The notes: generated by a model from the letters alone, not told the origin. Positions 1-20,169 are shown, counted from the first letter of the stretch. The stretch is DNA of 64,000 nucleotides from Piscicola geometra (GCA_943735955.1 OX030966.1:3181011-3245010), one strand, 5' to 3'. Translations and numbers: made by a program.

Positions 1-57
1 GTCCTTGGCCTTTTCCCATTGATGCCAAGTTCTGTATCGACAAGAAATGTCAGTCGC

Positions 58-107
<50 letters not shown>

Positions 108-1662
108 ACAACATCATCATCATCATCATCAACACCATCATCAACATCATCATCATCATCGTTATAATTATAATTATTATCATCACCACCACCATCATCA
201 TCATCACCCCCAACAACATTATGTACTAGGTTATTGTTATTATCACCATTTGTAATACCATTTACAACATCATCAACACCACCAACACTATCATCATCAC
301 CACCACCACCACCTCATGCATATTAATTAGTTGTGGGCAGGGCGTCGAAGTTGGAGGTGAGTCTGAAGAAGAATATGCTGAGGAGGGCGTTCTGCAAGGC
401 GTGGGATGGCTACGATGAGTTCTGCTCTGGTGCGTGGGCGGGGTTTGTGAGCGGGTGGGGCATGGTATAATGAGCGGGGTTTGGCGGGGGTGGGGCATGG
501 TATAATGGGCGGGGTTTGACGGGGGTGGGGCATGGTACAATAGGCGTGGTTTGATGGGGGTGGGGCATGGTACAATAGGCGTGGTTTGATGGGGGTGGGG
601 CATGGTATAATGGGCGTGGTTTGATGGGGGTGGGGTGTGGTTTGACGGGGGTGGGGCGTGGTATAATGGGCGTGGAAATGGGATGGTGGGTAGTTGAAAG
701 GGGGTTGTTGGAGTGGGGTTGGTGGAGCAGAGGGTAAGTTGGTGGGAAATTGAGGGTGAGTTTTTGTTAAGTGGAAGGTGGGTAGAGGATTGATAGGGAG
801 GGACAAACACAAAAACACATAAATAAGCACACACAAAAACACATGCACAAACACACACACGCAGTGAGTGAAATAGACAAGCACCCAGCGCCACTCCCAC
901 AAAAGGATGCTTCCATGAAAGACCATCCCATCTACGAAGTGCCCGTGGTGGTGGTGCCTGGTGGGTGGGTTGGATGGGTTGGGGGGGGGGGGGGGGGGGT
1001 GGAATTAGAGGGGGGGGTGGAATTAGAGGGGGGGGGGGGGTTGGAATTAGAAGAGGGTGCTTGTGGTGAGGGGAGATGGTCATGATGAGAAGAGAATCAA
1101 TGAGGGGCGACAGATTAGCCTATCGGTAAGACGCTTGGCATTCGACTCACTAGCGTGGGTTCGATTCCTACCGTCGCCTTAGTGCGTTTATGCTCCAGAT
1201 GAGCCCCGCACTTTATGGGGGAAGCTGGGCAGGGGGTGGTGAGGAAAGGGTAGTGAAGGGATGGTGAAGAAGTTACGAGAGATAAATGAAAATTGATTTT
1301 TTTAAAGCATAAATAATTTAAAGGAAATTCAATATACACCTTCATCACGTTATATCACCACCATCACAAACCATCATCATCACCATCACTACTACTACCA
1401 TCATCATCACCACCACCACTACTACCATCATCATCACCACCACCACTACTATCATCATCATCACCACCACCACCAGGCATGAGTCACGTCAGTCTGATGA
1501 AGCAACTCTCAAGTCTCATGGACAATCCCGGCATCAAGCTGGATATGATCAATGTGGGTGCTGATGATGATGATGAGGAGGAGGATGTGGGTGCTGATGA
1601 TGATGGGGGGAAGGAGGATGATGATGATGATGGGGGGGTGGATGATGATGATGGGGGGGGGG

Positions 1663-1709
<47 letters not shown>

Positions 1710-1710
1710 A

Positions 1711-1755
<45 letters not shown>

Positions 1756-4700
1756 CAGATGATGATGATGATGATGATGATGACGATGCAGATGATGTAC
1801 GACGAGAAGTTCGAGGAGAGTGCGGAGGTTGCGAAGTTGTTCAAGGTGAAGGTCACCAAGCTGCCCTCTTCCGCCAAGTATATAAGTGCGTGTGAAGGAA
1901 GGAAGGCTGGATGGAGGGATGGAGGGAGGGAGGGAGGGTTAGGTGGTAAAGGGTGGATGGAGGGAGGGAGGGAAAGAGGGTAAGGTGGTAAAGGGTGAAT
2001 GGAGGGAGGGAGGGTAAGGTGGTAAAGGGTGAATGGGATTGAGAAAGGGAAGTTTATTTATTTATCTATTCATTCATTTATTTGTTCATTCATCTTTCTA
2101 TTAATTTCTAGTCATTTATCCATTCATCATCCCATTAATTGTTCGATTCATTCATCCATCCATCCATTTATCCATCCATTTATCCATCCATCCACACATT
2201 CATCCATCCATCCATCCATCTATCCATCCATCCACTCATCCATCCATCCATCCATCTATTCATCCATCTATCCATCTACTCATCCATCCATCTACCCATC
2301 CATCCATCCATCCATCCATCCATCCTTCCATCCATCCATCCATCCATCCATCCATCTATCCATCCACTCATCCATCCATCCATCCATCCATCCATCCATC
2401 TACTCATCCATCCATCCATCCACCCATCCATCCATCCATTCATCCACCCATCCATCCATCCACCCATCCATCCATCCATCCACACAGACCTTGTTCATGC
2501 CGCTTTATCGGAAGTGTGGAACCAGTATCCACAGGCTGTTAGTTGTGCCATTATAGCAAATACTGTGTTAATAATAAAAATAAATTAATTCATAAAATAA
2601 TATTATTATTATTAGTATTATTACTAAGAATATAAGTAATTTCTTTAATATTATTACATAATTGATAATTAATAATAATTCCAAACTAATATTGATTCTA
2701 TTTGTTACTTTTTATTTGATCATCAGAAGCACGTGATCTTGCTGGAGGAGGAGGTCATCCCGATGGCTGACCTACTTTACTTTCTAGGTCAGTTCACGCT
2801 TATAACAATGTCAACGCAGTCAATGAACAACTATGCTTTATTACTTTATTTATTCTTTGTTTCATACATTCCCGACCCTGTGTAATATGAACTTTGTAAT
2901 CAAATATTAATTTTTATTCGAGAATCTAATTATTTAGAGGGGCCGGAACATAAAAAATATTGTTTTTGTTATTAATTTAATAATAATAATAATAATTATT
3001 ATTATTATTATGCAGGGCAGTGCTTGGAGGTGGTGGAGGCTGATGAGACGCTGGCTGGAGTGTCCGCCTTCAACGAGAATGGTCTTTCTTGTTGTTGTTA
3101 TTGTTTTTGTATGTTCTTTGTTATTGTTGTTTGTTTGTTGTTGTTTGTTTGTTGTTGTTGTTGCTCATCCCCAATCATACCTTACAAAGCAAGTGTACGC
3201 CTCGTGTATGAAGTACAAATGACTGTACACATGGCTTCAAGTATGTGTAGAATCTATACAAACCATTGCGCCACTAACTACCACATAAATACCACAAACC
3301 ACCACAAACCAAAAACATCCACAAACCAACCGCCACAAACCAACCACCACAAACCAACCACCACAAACCAACCACCACAAACCATCCACCACAAACCAAC
3401 CACCACAAACCAACCACCACAAACCAACTACCACAAACCAACCACCACAAACCAACCAACACAAACCAACCACCACAAACCAACCACCACAAACCAACCA
3501 TCACAAACCAACCAACCACCACAAACCAACCACCACAAACCAACCACCACAAACCAACCACCACAAACCAACCACCACAAACCAACCACCACAAACCAAC
3601 CACCACAAACCAACCAACACAAACCAACCAACACAAACCAACCACCACAAACCAACCACCACAGGCTTCGTGGGCCTATCGGCAGACGAGTCTATGCTCT
3701 ACCGCGGTGAAACGTTCCCGGGCTTCGGAATGTTGCTAAAGAAGGACTTCTACGAAAGCCAAATGAAGGGCAACATCAACACGTGCTGTTCTAAGCGGTG
3801 TGTGGTGGAGAGGGAGAGGGGTGGGGTAGGGTGGGGATTTTGGGGAAGGGTATGTTTTGTGGGTTTTTTCAATTAAATAAAATTATAATAAGAATATTAA
3901 TAATAAATGATATCAAGAAAAAAATTCTGAAAAATATACAGTTAATAATAATCAATAAAATTATTAATAAATAAAATTAATAATTAATAATTAAATTAAC
4001 ATCCACCCAATCAGCTCTTGGTTCGGCTGGACGCTCCCGTCCAATCACGAGCTCCTATTTCCGGACGTGTCACGTGTCAGCAGACGACGGTACCTGGGCC
4101 TCACTGAGCATTCGTCGTTCCTTAGGCAGTACCTCAACGCTGAGAGGGTGAACACCAGGTGGGTGGGGTGGGGAGGTAGGGGTGGGGTGAGAAGGTAGGG
4201 GATTGAAGGAGGGGAAAAGGGGGGGGGGGGAGAAGAGTAGAAGGGAGAAAGGGAGGTAGAAGCAAGTTAAGGAGATGTAGGTGACATTTTTTCTAGCTGC
4301 TATTACGTTGGTGGGTGGGTTGGTGAAAGAATTCAATGAATCACTCTTCACTACCACAATTCAGGCACCGCAACTATCATCACCACCTCAACCACCACCA
4401 TCACCCCCACCACTATCACCCCCACCACTCCCACCCCCACCACCATCACCCCCACCACCATCACCTCTACACCCCCACCCCCACCACCATCACCCCTACC
4501 CCCACCACCATCACCACTACAGCTCCAACCCCAGCACCACTCCCTCCAAACTGAGCGGGCTTGAACACCTATCAAGCCTTGCGTACAGCAAACTCACCAA
4601 TCGCTTGCTATCCACCGCCACTCTCCTGTCCCATGCTGATCTGTTGAATTGTATCAAAGGGAAAGAGAAGTTGACGTTGACCAGGTGTGTTTGTGTGTGT

Positions 4701-5555
4701 TGTGGGGGGGGGGGGGGAGGCGGGGGTAAGTGTGTGTGTGTGTTGTTTGGAGGGGGGGGGGGTGAGTGTGTTTTTTTATGTGTAAGTGTGTGTGCGTGTC
4801 GTACTTTCCAAGCATACATTCCACTCCTTCCCCTTTCTTTACTTTACCCCACAATCATCCCTCAACCCCCTCACCCCCAACCTTCTCACCCCAACTCCCT
4901 CACACCCAACCCCCTCACCCCAACCTCCTCACACCCAACCCCCTCACACCCAACCCCCTCACCCCAAACCCCTCACCCTCACACTCCCCTTCAACAGCGA
5001 CACCACATACGTAATCTACTACAAGGCGAGTCTCACGACACCAGAAGCATCGGTTGCCATGAGGGAGGGGGGTGGTCATTTGGAGGCCGATAAGCTACTC
5101 GTCAAGGTCGCCCCTTGTTTCGGCCTCGAATATGTGCCCTACACCCACCTCAGAGGGGTGCATGAGGGGACGCTCAGGTGGGTGGGTAGGTGGGTGGGTT
5201 AGGGTTGGTGGGTTGGTGGGTGGGTAAGTGGGTTGGGTGGGGTGGATGGATGGTGGGTGGGTAAGTGGGTTAGGTGGGGTGGATGGATGGTGGGTTGGTG
5301 GATGGGTTGGTGGGTTTGCTAGAAGGCAGTTGGGTAGGTGAGTTAGTGAGTAGATGAGTGAGTGGATGAGGGTGAGTGAGTGAGTGGGGTGGTAAATAGG
5401 TAATTGATTAGGTAAAGGAGGTGCACCCAGCCAGCACAACACCACGCAGGTTCCAGTACAAGGGCAGTCAAGTCTTGTTGGTTAGTGATGCCTCCCCCTT
5501 CTACAAGAACAAACTCCTCAACCAGGATCCCTTTGCTCTATCACTCCTTGATTGA
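1..5555 (+). CDS. POMGNT1: POMGNT1-like GT13 glycosyltransferase, 3' part of gene
   Basis: Family role: O-mannose beta-1,2-GlcNAc transfer onto alpha-dystroglycan in the Golgi. Exons read: ?-48 (weak), 331-429, 865-960, 1477-1553, 1792-1885, 2488-2537, 2727-2787, 3016-3081, 3665-3797, 4015-4158, 4523-4684, 4998-5177, 5450-5555 (stop TGA). All joins are in phase, giving about 438 residues; the N-terminal membrane anchor and stem lie outside the window. Landmarks in order: [51 protein letters not shown] (the acidic metal-site region, EED in human), [28 protein letters not shown], and a C-terminal part ending [11 protein letters not shown]. Spacing follows human POMGNT1 closely, better than MGAT1. 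Odd: the metal-site motif reads EEE, and the segment matching the catalytic-base region (WDWDMW in human) reads WFGW, without Asp. Family assignment is firm; retained activity is uncertain. Confidence 0.75.
56..330 (+). repeat. CAT/CAC trinucleotide repeat, intronic
   Basis: Imperfect CAT and CAC runs in the first visible intron of the POMGNT1-like gene. The long His-rich and Ile-rich open frames here are only repeat translations. Confidence 0.9.
455..680 (+). repeat. 35-bp minisatellite in intron 430-864
   Basis: About six copies with a 35-bp period; CATGGTATAATG or CATGGTACAATAG recurs at 461, 496, 531, 566 and 601. It is G-rich on the sense strand and starts close to the donor. Confidence 0.85.
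1096..1215 (+). mobile_element. tRNA-like sequence, probably SINE head
   Basis: A-box-like TAGCCTATCGGTAAG and a perfect B box GGTTCGATTCC are flanked by complementary ends GGCGAC and GTCGCC. The anticodon arm does not pair well and unrelated sequence continues without CCA or a T run, so a tRNA-derived SINE is more likely than a functional tRNA gene. It sits in a POMGNT1 intron. Confidence 0.5.
1554..1791 (+). repeat. GAT repeat filling a whole intron
   Basis: A 238-bp intron between the exons ending DMIN and beginning MMYDEKF is made almost entirely of GAT/GGG units. It is open in the Asp frame, but its length is not a multiple of three, so retention would shift the frame. Confidence 0.8.
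2115..2480 (+). repeat. CATC/TCCA tetranucleotide array
   Basis: A degenerate CATC array occupies the last ~370 bases of intron 1886-2487 and runs directly into the acceptor CACACAG before the exon encoding [16 protein letters not shown]. Confidence 0.9.
3296..3660 (+). repeat. 14-bp minisatellite abutting a splice acceptor
   Basis: About 25 copies of CCACCACAAACCAA fill intron 3082-3664. The acceptor CCACCACAG at its end looks like the first bases of a further unit with AAAC changed to AG. Confidence 0.9.
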
Positions 5556-5851
5556 AATATCTTTTTTCTTTTTTTCTTTTCGTTCATCCATCTTTCTTCA
5601 CCTTTATCCATCTTCTTTTTCTTCATCTATCTTCCCTTACATCAATCGCATTTTTCTCATATTTTTTCGTTTTTGGTTCAATTATGTCTCTATCATTATT
5701 AATTTTTTTATTATAATGATTATGATTTTTTCTCATCACCACCATCATAATCAATTCCTACTGCACAAGCATCAACCCACCACCACCACCACCCGCTCTT
5801 CCAGCCCTACCCGATGTATTGTTTGTATTTGTTGTTTGTTGCCATTTTTCA

Positions 5852-5857
5852 AATAAA
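5852..5857 (+). promoter_or_regulatory. Poly(A) signal of the POMGNT1-like gene
   Basis: AATAAA about 300 bases after the stop codon, followed by GT-rich sequence. It is the first canonical hexamer downstream. Confidence 0.5.
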
Positions 5858-5879
5858 ATTATTGTACATGTTGTTTTTA

Positions 5880-6030
5880 TTGAATATTATTTTTCTGGTT
5901 TATTAATTATATATTTCCAATTAGTTTATTATATTTAATTAATTATATATTTCCTATTAGTTTATTATATTTAATTATATATTTCCAATTAGTTTATTAT
6001 CTTTAATTAATTATATATTTCCAATTTATT
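5880..6030 (+). repeat. AT-rich tandem repeat
   Basis: Four imperfect copies of a ~35-bp unit containing TATATTTCCAATTAG and TTTATTATATTTAATT. Confidence 0.75.
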
Positions 6031-6107
6031 GAATGGGTACTCCGAATCCACCAGGCATTCCTAAAATCATTCTCATCGTTAGCATAGGATAATGCACAGA
6101 GGTATAT

Positions 6108-6235
6108 GCATGGGCGGTGATCTGGGGGGGGTCCTGGGGTCCTGTGGTCCTGATCCCCCTACTTTTTGGTAGTGGAATGGTTCACTTCAATGGCTAGGAC
6201 CCCAGGACCCCCCTCCCCATGATCGCCGTCCATGC
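6108..6235. mobile_element. Foldback inverted repeat, possible MITE
   Basis: The left arm 6108-6143 (GCATGGGCGGTGATC, then G-rich TCCTGGGGTCCT) is nearly the reverse complement of 6196-6235 (AGGACCCCAGGACC to GATCGCCGTCCATGC). A weaker third arm with GATCGCCGCC lies at about 6240-6295. Confidence 0.65.
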
Positions 6236-6299
6236 TGAGTAGGACCCCCCCCCCCCAAGATTTGAAGCAGATCGCCGCCTTTGGGTATATGCGAATAGT

Positions 6300-7950
6300 A
6301 AACACAAAAAGACGTTCAGAACAGTACCAAAAGTTCGTGGACTTCTTAATATTAACCTATATCAAGAGGTCCATGATAAAGTGTACTTTATGTGGGGCGC
6401 AACTTTTGAAAATGGTGTGTGCACAAGGGTTCAATCCAAATTGTGACTATCTTCATTTGTAAAAACGTCTTTTATCAATATTCTGTACATTATCAAATTG
6501 TTATCAACATCATCATCGTCATCATCATCAACATCGTCATCATCAACATCGTCATCGTTATCATCACAGCATACATCTGTACACGCTTTCTTATCTAACC
6601 CTACACATCAAAAGCAGTTATAAATTATATAGCTATCTCTGCACAACGAAATTGTGTTGATAACAATAATCAAGTATCATAATTTATAATAATACGAATA
6701 AATAATAATAAAATAATTATATTAATTATATTTAAAAAATAATGATATTTTTCATAATAAAGATTCTAGTAATAATAATAGTATTAATATTAATGATATT
6801 ATAAATAATAATAATAATATTAATAGTATCAAAAGCAATGGCACTACTAAAGTGGAATGTCCAGGAGAACCAGTACACACCTTTCCAGCGTTTCACAAGC
6901 TTTTTCATATAAAAATTATTTTTTTTCATTGAAATTGTTCTACTGTTTTTTTAAAATATGTAGGTAGATGGCTATTTGTCCTTGTAAATTGTGTCTTCTC
7001 TAGATTTAGAATTTAATTTGTAATAATTATAATTACAATAATATTTGTTCTTGTAGATTTGGAATTTCATTTATAATAATTATAATAATATATTTATTTT
7101 TATTGTGTTTACACTTCATATGGGATTTAATTTATAAATATTTGATTTATATATCTCTAGAGTAGCGATTTAAATATTAAATGTTGAAATTGTATTTTCT
7201 AATTATTGATAACTGTACTGATTAATTTGGGAAATTATATTTATTAATCTGAGAAATTATTGATTAATTTGTGAAATTATATTGTTTTATTTGTGAAATG
7301 ATATTGATACATTTGTGAAATTATATTTATTAATTTTTGACAATATATATAAGTATATTAATTATTTAATTTCAATAATTGCATATATACTTTTAAAACA
7401 TAGATTGCATATTAAAAGACCCACTGCAAGACTTTGTATTAGAATCGATCTAACTTTTTCTTGTATTCCTTTTGCTTGGTATAAAAAATCATTATCATCA
7501 CTAACAAAATTATTTTTATTATTTTATCACTATTTTTATTAAGATGATAGTTATTATTCTTATTATTAATTTTTTTTTAATTATCACTATTATCATAATT
7601 ATTTATAGTATCAGCATTGTTTTCAATTATTATATTTGTTCATTAATATTTTATATTATCAGCTAGAATACTTGTTTCGGGCTATAATTCTTAATATTAT
7701 TAATTGGCATTTATAAACATTATCATCATTCATCATAACCTAGTGGTCTCGAATTTCGTTCGGGCCGACGTCACCTCAGTAATGTTTGTAATTGTATTGT
7801 ATAGGCTCTTCAAATACAAATGATTACATACTAACCATTCTACTCTCGTAACCCGTTACTTTCGTTTTTAATTCGTTACCGTTACCTCTTCTTCACAAAT
7901 ACAATAAACACCCCCCTTAAGCTGTTTTAGTGGGTATTTCCATATATATA
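6300..7950. other. AT-rich intergenic DNA, no gene seen
   Basis: Short degenerate ATC runs at 6505-6565 and AT-rich internal repetition at 7150-7330 (GAAATTATATT-type units). A short open frame at 6232-6462 starts in the foldback and matches nothing I know. Confidence 0.6.
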
Positions 7951-7954
7951 TGGG

Positions 7955-8219
7955 GAGCGGGGATGGCTTAGATGGTAGACGTCGGACTTGCAACTTAAAA
8001 GGTCGCCCGTTCGAATCCCTGATAGGCAACCGTGAACTATCATATACCTAGTGTATATGATGCGGTGTTTGCGACGTATGCATTGAGAGATGTGTACGTC
8101 GTGTGGAGTGGCGCCTCTGGCGTATAAGAACCATGGTTCCTAGAACCATTGTAACATGGCCTGCGTCTGTGAAGCTGTGAACGATATAGACTATAAAAAA
8201 AATATATATATATATATGT
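7955..8219 (+). mobile_element. tRNA-derived SINE with A/TA tail
   Basis: A-box-like TGGCTTAGATGGTAGACG and B-box-like GTTCGAATCCC lie 30 bases apart, followed by ~150 bases of unrelated body and a tail of A then (TA)n. That order is typical of SINEs. The tail ends exactly where the Tc1-like element begins. Confidence 0.6.
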
Positions 8220-8220
8220 A

Positions 8221-8799
8221 CAGTGCTGCTCATCTTATTCTAAATTTCCACTTTTTTGTGTGCTATTATTTGTTTCCACAGCCTTTTTTCTTATAACTTA
8301 TAATTTTTCCTTAGAACTTACCAAAGATTTTTTCAGTATACATTCCGTTACTGTAGCATTATAATTGTGGCTGAAAAACTGAAGTTTGTTAGTATAACGT
8401 CACTAAAAATGAAGTGGTAGATGTGGTGGCAAAAGGAAGACGACGCCTCACTTCACAGAGCTTGTTCCTAACAGTAGATGCACCCAGTTTTATAACTTGA
8501 TCTTCTAGTTCTTGTTTCAGCTTTCTGGAGAAAAGACGCAAGAGTTTCAAAAACCAGCTATTCAAGCATCTGTCCTTTTGAGACGTCGTTTCCCTCTTAC
8601 GACCATTTACGAATCTTAATCTATAACTTTTGTCTGAAAAGTCCACAAACTATGAAATATGTTTAATAACACGGCTATACTTCTACAGTAACGGAAGGTA
8701 AATCATTTGTTTGAATATTAAAGTTTTTTTTAGCAAAATTTAAGGCTGTGAAATCAAATAATAGCACACAAAAAAGTGAACATTTATATGAGCAACACT
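8221..8799 (-). mobile_element. Truncated Tc1/mariner-like DNA transposon
   Basis: Terminal inverted repeats of about 60 bases: 8221-8285 contains CACTTTTTTGTGTGCTATTA, and its reverse complement lies at about 8740-8799. Both ends border TA, the Tc1/mariner target. A second inverted pair is nested inside (CCGTTACTGTAG and CTACAGTAACGG). At ~580 bp it is far too short to be autonomous. Confidence 0.75.
8389..8646 (-). pseudogene. Tc1-like transposase N-terminal remnant
   Basis: The reading frame carries GRKRETTSQKDR and later STVRNKLCEV, which match the helix-turn-helix region of Tc1 transposases (GRPRKTT..EDR; TVRRRL.E). The catalytic DDE/D part is absent, consistent with internal deletion. 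Confidence 0.6.
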
Positions 8800-9661
8800 A
8801 TATGTGGGTATTTCATATTGAAATATCAAGTAACGATATATGAATGTGTTTTTAGTTTTACTCTAAAATATAGTTTTTTCTATAAGCTATTTTTTACCAG
8901 TTTAGTATTCTTTTTCAATTAAGTTAATTAATTCAATTAAACATTATTCTTTTCAATTTAATTATTTCCCAAGGGTGGCTCAATATTTTTCTATCTCATG
9001 GTTTTTAGGCATCTAATAATTAGTTCCAGCATCATCATCGTCATATTAAAACATCATCATCATGATCAGAGCGATAGTAGTGGTGTTTATTTGGAATCGT
9101 CTGTAGAAGCAGTGGTAGAAGCGAAGGCAGAAGAACACGATGATAATAAATACACAATTTAAATTAATTAATGATTAATTTAATTAAATAAATATTCATA
9201 TAATTAAAAGTTTAATTTGATAATAATAATTCATAAGAATCCTATTAATAATATATTTTATTTAAATAATAATTATTTTATTATAATTATAATTCGGAAA
9301 AACTAAAAAGAAAACAAGCAAGACATTGAAGGTTAGACTAGATGAGAATAATGGGGATATTTATATTTTAAAAAGATATAGTTACACTGAGAAATGACAT
9401 TTAAACCTTAATTAGAGTAATAAAATTATTTAAATACTAATAAAATAAAATTAATAATAAAAAACTATGACAATAATTATTTTAAAAGAATTGTCAGCTC
9501 AAAACTAAAAATTTAAAAAAAGCATCGGTTTAAACGCTGTCGAGAAAAATGGCAAAACTCCAAAAATGACGGGAGACAAGATAACAAGAAAAACGAAATG
9601 CGAAGAATTTGAACTTAAGTTTAAAAAGTAAATTATTCGAAGTGACTCCAGACACAGGAAT

Positions 9662-9695
9662 CATTAGCATAAATCCGGTGGATGGAGTCTCGGAA
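9662..9695 (+). repeat. Dispersed repeat, copy 1 (copy 2 at 10109-10142)
   Basis: CATTAGCATAAA, a short variable stretch, then TGGAGTCTCGG occurs at 9662-9695 and again at 10109-10142 with few differences. Confidence 0.6.
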
Positions 9696-9742
9696 AAATT
9701 ATAAAATAATATAAATAAAAAATTTTATATATAAATATATTA

Positions 9743-9789
9743 TCGGGTTAGGGGTTAGGGTTAGGGTTAGGGTTCGGGTTAGGGTTTGA
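9743..9789 (+). repeat. Interstitial TTAGGG telomere-like tract
   Basis: Six to seven units of GGGTTA, two of them degenerate, lie inside unique AT-rich sequence. Confidence 0.85.
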
Positions 9790-10354
9790 ATCATTATATA
9801 AACAGTTTACTATAGAAATTTACACCTTACCCTGACCCCAGAATTAAATCTATTTGTAAGGGAAATTTTGTTCGATATACGATGCTAAATATAAAAATAT
9901 GTAAAAATTATCTAAAATATAAAGTTTAAACAATTCAGATAATAACAAAATTATCTGGGTCAGTAATTTTAAATTTAATATCTTTTTATAAAAATAAATT
10001 CATCTTTATAATAGTTTTTTTAAATTACATAATTACACACTTATTTTTAACATTTTCACAAAGATTTACCATCTATTTATTTAACTTTTAGTTTTAGATT
10101 TTAACGCTCATTAGCATAAAATCCTGTGTATGGAGTCTCGGCCTAAATTATTTAATTATATTAGTTTAGAAAATAAATTTAAAAAGTAAATTATCTAAAT
10201 ATATTAATAAAGAAAAGTTAGGGTTTTTTAAATTTGTTAAAGTATCATGAAAAAAGTTTATTAAAATTAATTTGATGAGAATAAAGAATAGAAAGCATCA
10301 ATGAATGCGATATGAAATATCATTTAAACGAACCAACAAAGCCAGAAACAAATG

Positions 10355-10411
10355 TGTTTTTGTGTGTGTGCGTGTATGTGTGTGTGTGTGTGTGTGCGTG
10401 TATGTGTGTGT

Positions 10412-10469
<58 letters not shown>

Positions 10470-10470
10470 T
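10355..10470 (+). repeat. (TG)n microsatellite
   Basis: About 115 bases of TG with a few CG and TA interruptions. Cys/Val open frames across it are artefacts. Confidence 0.95.
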
Positions 10471-10606
10471 TGTTTGTGTGTATGCATTTGTATGATTGTG
10501 AGCCTAAAAAAAATCAAATAATTATACCAATAAATATTGAATCTAAAACAGAAAAATGTAGGTTTGAAAAGTGACTGGTGTAAAATACTGTAAAGATTGA
10601 CTAAAG

Positions 10607-10743
10607 TAGACGATGATGATAATGATGACGATGATGATAATGATGACGTTGATGATATTGATGACGATGATGATATCGATGACGATATTGATGACGATGA
10701 TGATAATGATGACGATGATGATAATAATCACTATGATGATGAT
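10607..10743 (+). repeat. GATGAT/GACGATGAT repeat
   Basis: Regular 9- to 15-base mixtures of GAT and GAC. No coding evidence. Confidence 0.85.
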
Positions 10744-11140
10744 TAAAAGAGTGTTAATGAATTAGTAATAAATCCTGAATTGATGCAACATGATTAGTAA
10801 ATATTGGTGAACTGAAAAATGAGTGAATAATAATAGATCCCATTTTATTAATATTTTACAAAATATGTAATTATAAAAATGTTGAACAATTTAATTAGCT
10901 TATATATTTAAATTAATATTTTCAATAAATAAATAATGGCACAATAAAATAGACGACTAACACCTGCGAAAAAAGCAAAAAAACATTTTATTTAAAAAAC
11001 AAACTTAGCGGTAGATAAAAAAAAACAAGAGTAATAAAAACACAAAATTTAAAATATTAATTTATATTTTATTAATTATTTAAATAAACAAAATATTTTT
11101 TACATTTTAATGAATTATGTCTTATTATTATCAATTATTA

Positions 11141-11145
11141 TTTAT

Positions 11146-11146
<1 letters not shown>
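11141..11146 (-). promoter_or_regulatory. AATAAA overlapping the CEP170-like stop codon
   Basis: On the minus strand the stop codon reads TGAATAAATAA, so a poly(A) hexamer begins inside the stop codon. It would imply a very short 3' UTR. Confidence 0.35.
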
Positions 11147-19318
<8,172 letters not shown>

Positions 19319-20169
19319 CTGTTAGTTTAAATAGTAGTTGTACTAGTAGTAATAAAAGTATTAGTATTAGTAGTAGGATAAGTAGTAGTAGCAGTGTTTG
19401 TTGCTGAAATAGTAGTAGTGATAATAGTAACAATAGTATTAGTAGCAGTAAAGTAACAGAAATGGTATCAAATTAAATTTCAAAACAGCTTCTTCTCTAA
19501 AAGATTATAAATAAGAGATAAGCCAGACTTTTTTTAATACTTCAACAAAAGCACACATTATGAGGAGTTGCACAAGTGTTATGATCTTGGTGAATGATTC
19601 AAAAGAAGTTTTTTTGATTATATTTTGTAAAAAATTATTTAAAATTCAACAAAGCTCAATAAAAAAATTGAAAAATCACTTTTAAACAGCTGAAATAAGC
19701 ATGAATTTGAATAAATATTTATTTAACAAATTTCTTAAATAAATATTAATTTATGAACTGAAAAAAGTGAAACGGAAAACAATTCTAACATGCACGTTAG
19801 ATGCAATATGAGGGATAGCAATGGAATTTGAAGATTTCGTGAAATCAGATGAAAGACATTTTTCATCAGGCTCTTGAAAATACATGTAGATTATTTACAA
19901 TAAAAATGAAAAACAACCTAAACGACTTATAAATACACTCATCGAAAAATTCAACATTCGAAACAACGTAAAGGAAGTTATACACGACTCAAAATATTTA
20001 TTTCACTACCTTACATTAAAAATCTTAAAATTCAACTGATTTCTCTTCAAATCATTGAAATTAATTTTTATTCATATTTTAAAATGAAATATTTGAACCT
20101 TAGACTTATCTAAACAGCCGTAATTAACATTTAAGTATTTTATAGACATTTAAATTTTAAAAAGACGCT
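19319..20169. other. Spacer between CEP170-like and C16orf87-like genes
   Basis: The first 150 bases are degenerate AGT/TAG repeats. The rest is AT-rich with no exon that I can tie to an FHA domain. The start regions of both genes may share this interval if the CEP170 first exon is small. Confidence 0.5.

Larger units (their letters stand above)
8805..10300. other. AT-rich intergenic DNA
   Basis: No convincing gene or splice signals. It contains the telomere-like tract and one copy pair of a ~33-bp dispersed motif, listed separately. Confidence 0.6.

Noticed and set aside
19..255. Poly-His and poly-Ile open frames
   Set aside because: They are translations of an intronic CAT repeat between two POMGNT1-like exons.
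1106..1178. Functional tRNA gene
   Set aside because: The B box is perfect, but the anticodon arm does not pair and there is no terminator; kept as a SINE-like feature only.
1554..1895. Asp-rich exon continuing the POMGNT1-like frame
   Set aside because: Reading through gives the wrong frame for [16 protein letters not shown]; splicing at 1554/1792 restores the family alignment.
6232..6462. Small gene encoding a Cys-containing 76-residue protein
   Set aside because: It begins in the foldback repeat, has a weak start, and shows no family resemblance or splice context.
7964..8030. Functional tRNA with GCA anticodon
   Set aside because: The anticodon stem is poor and the sequence continues into a SINE body with an A/TA tail.
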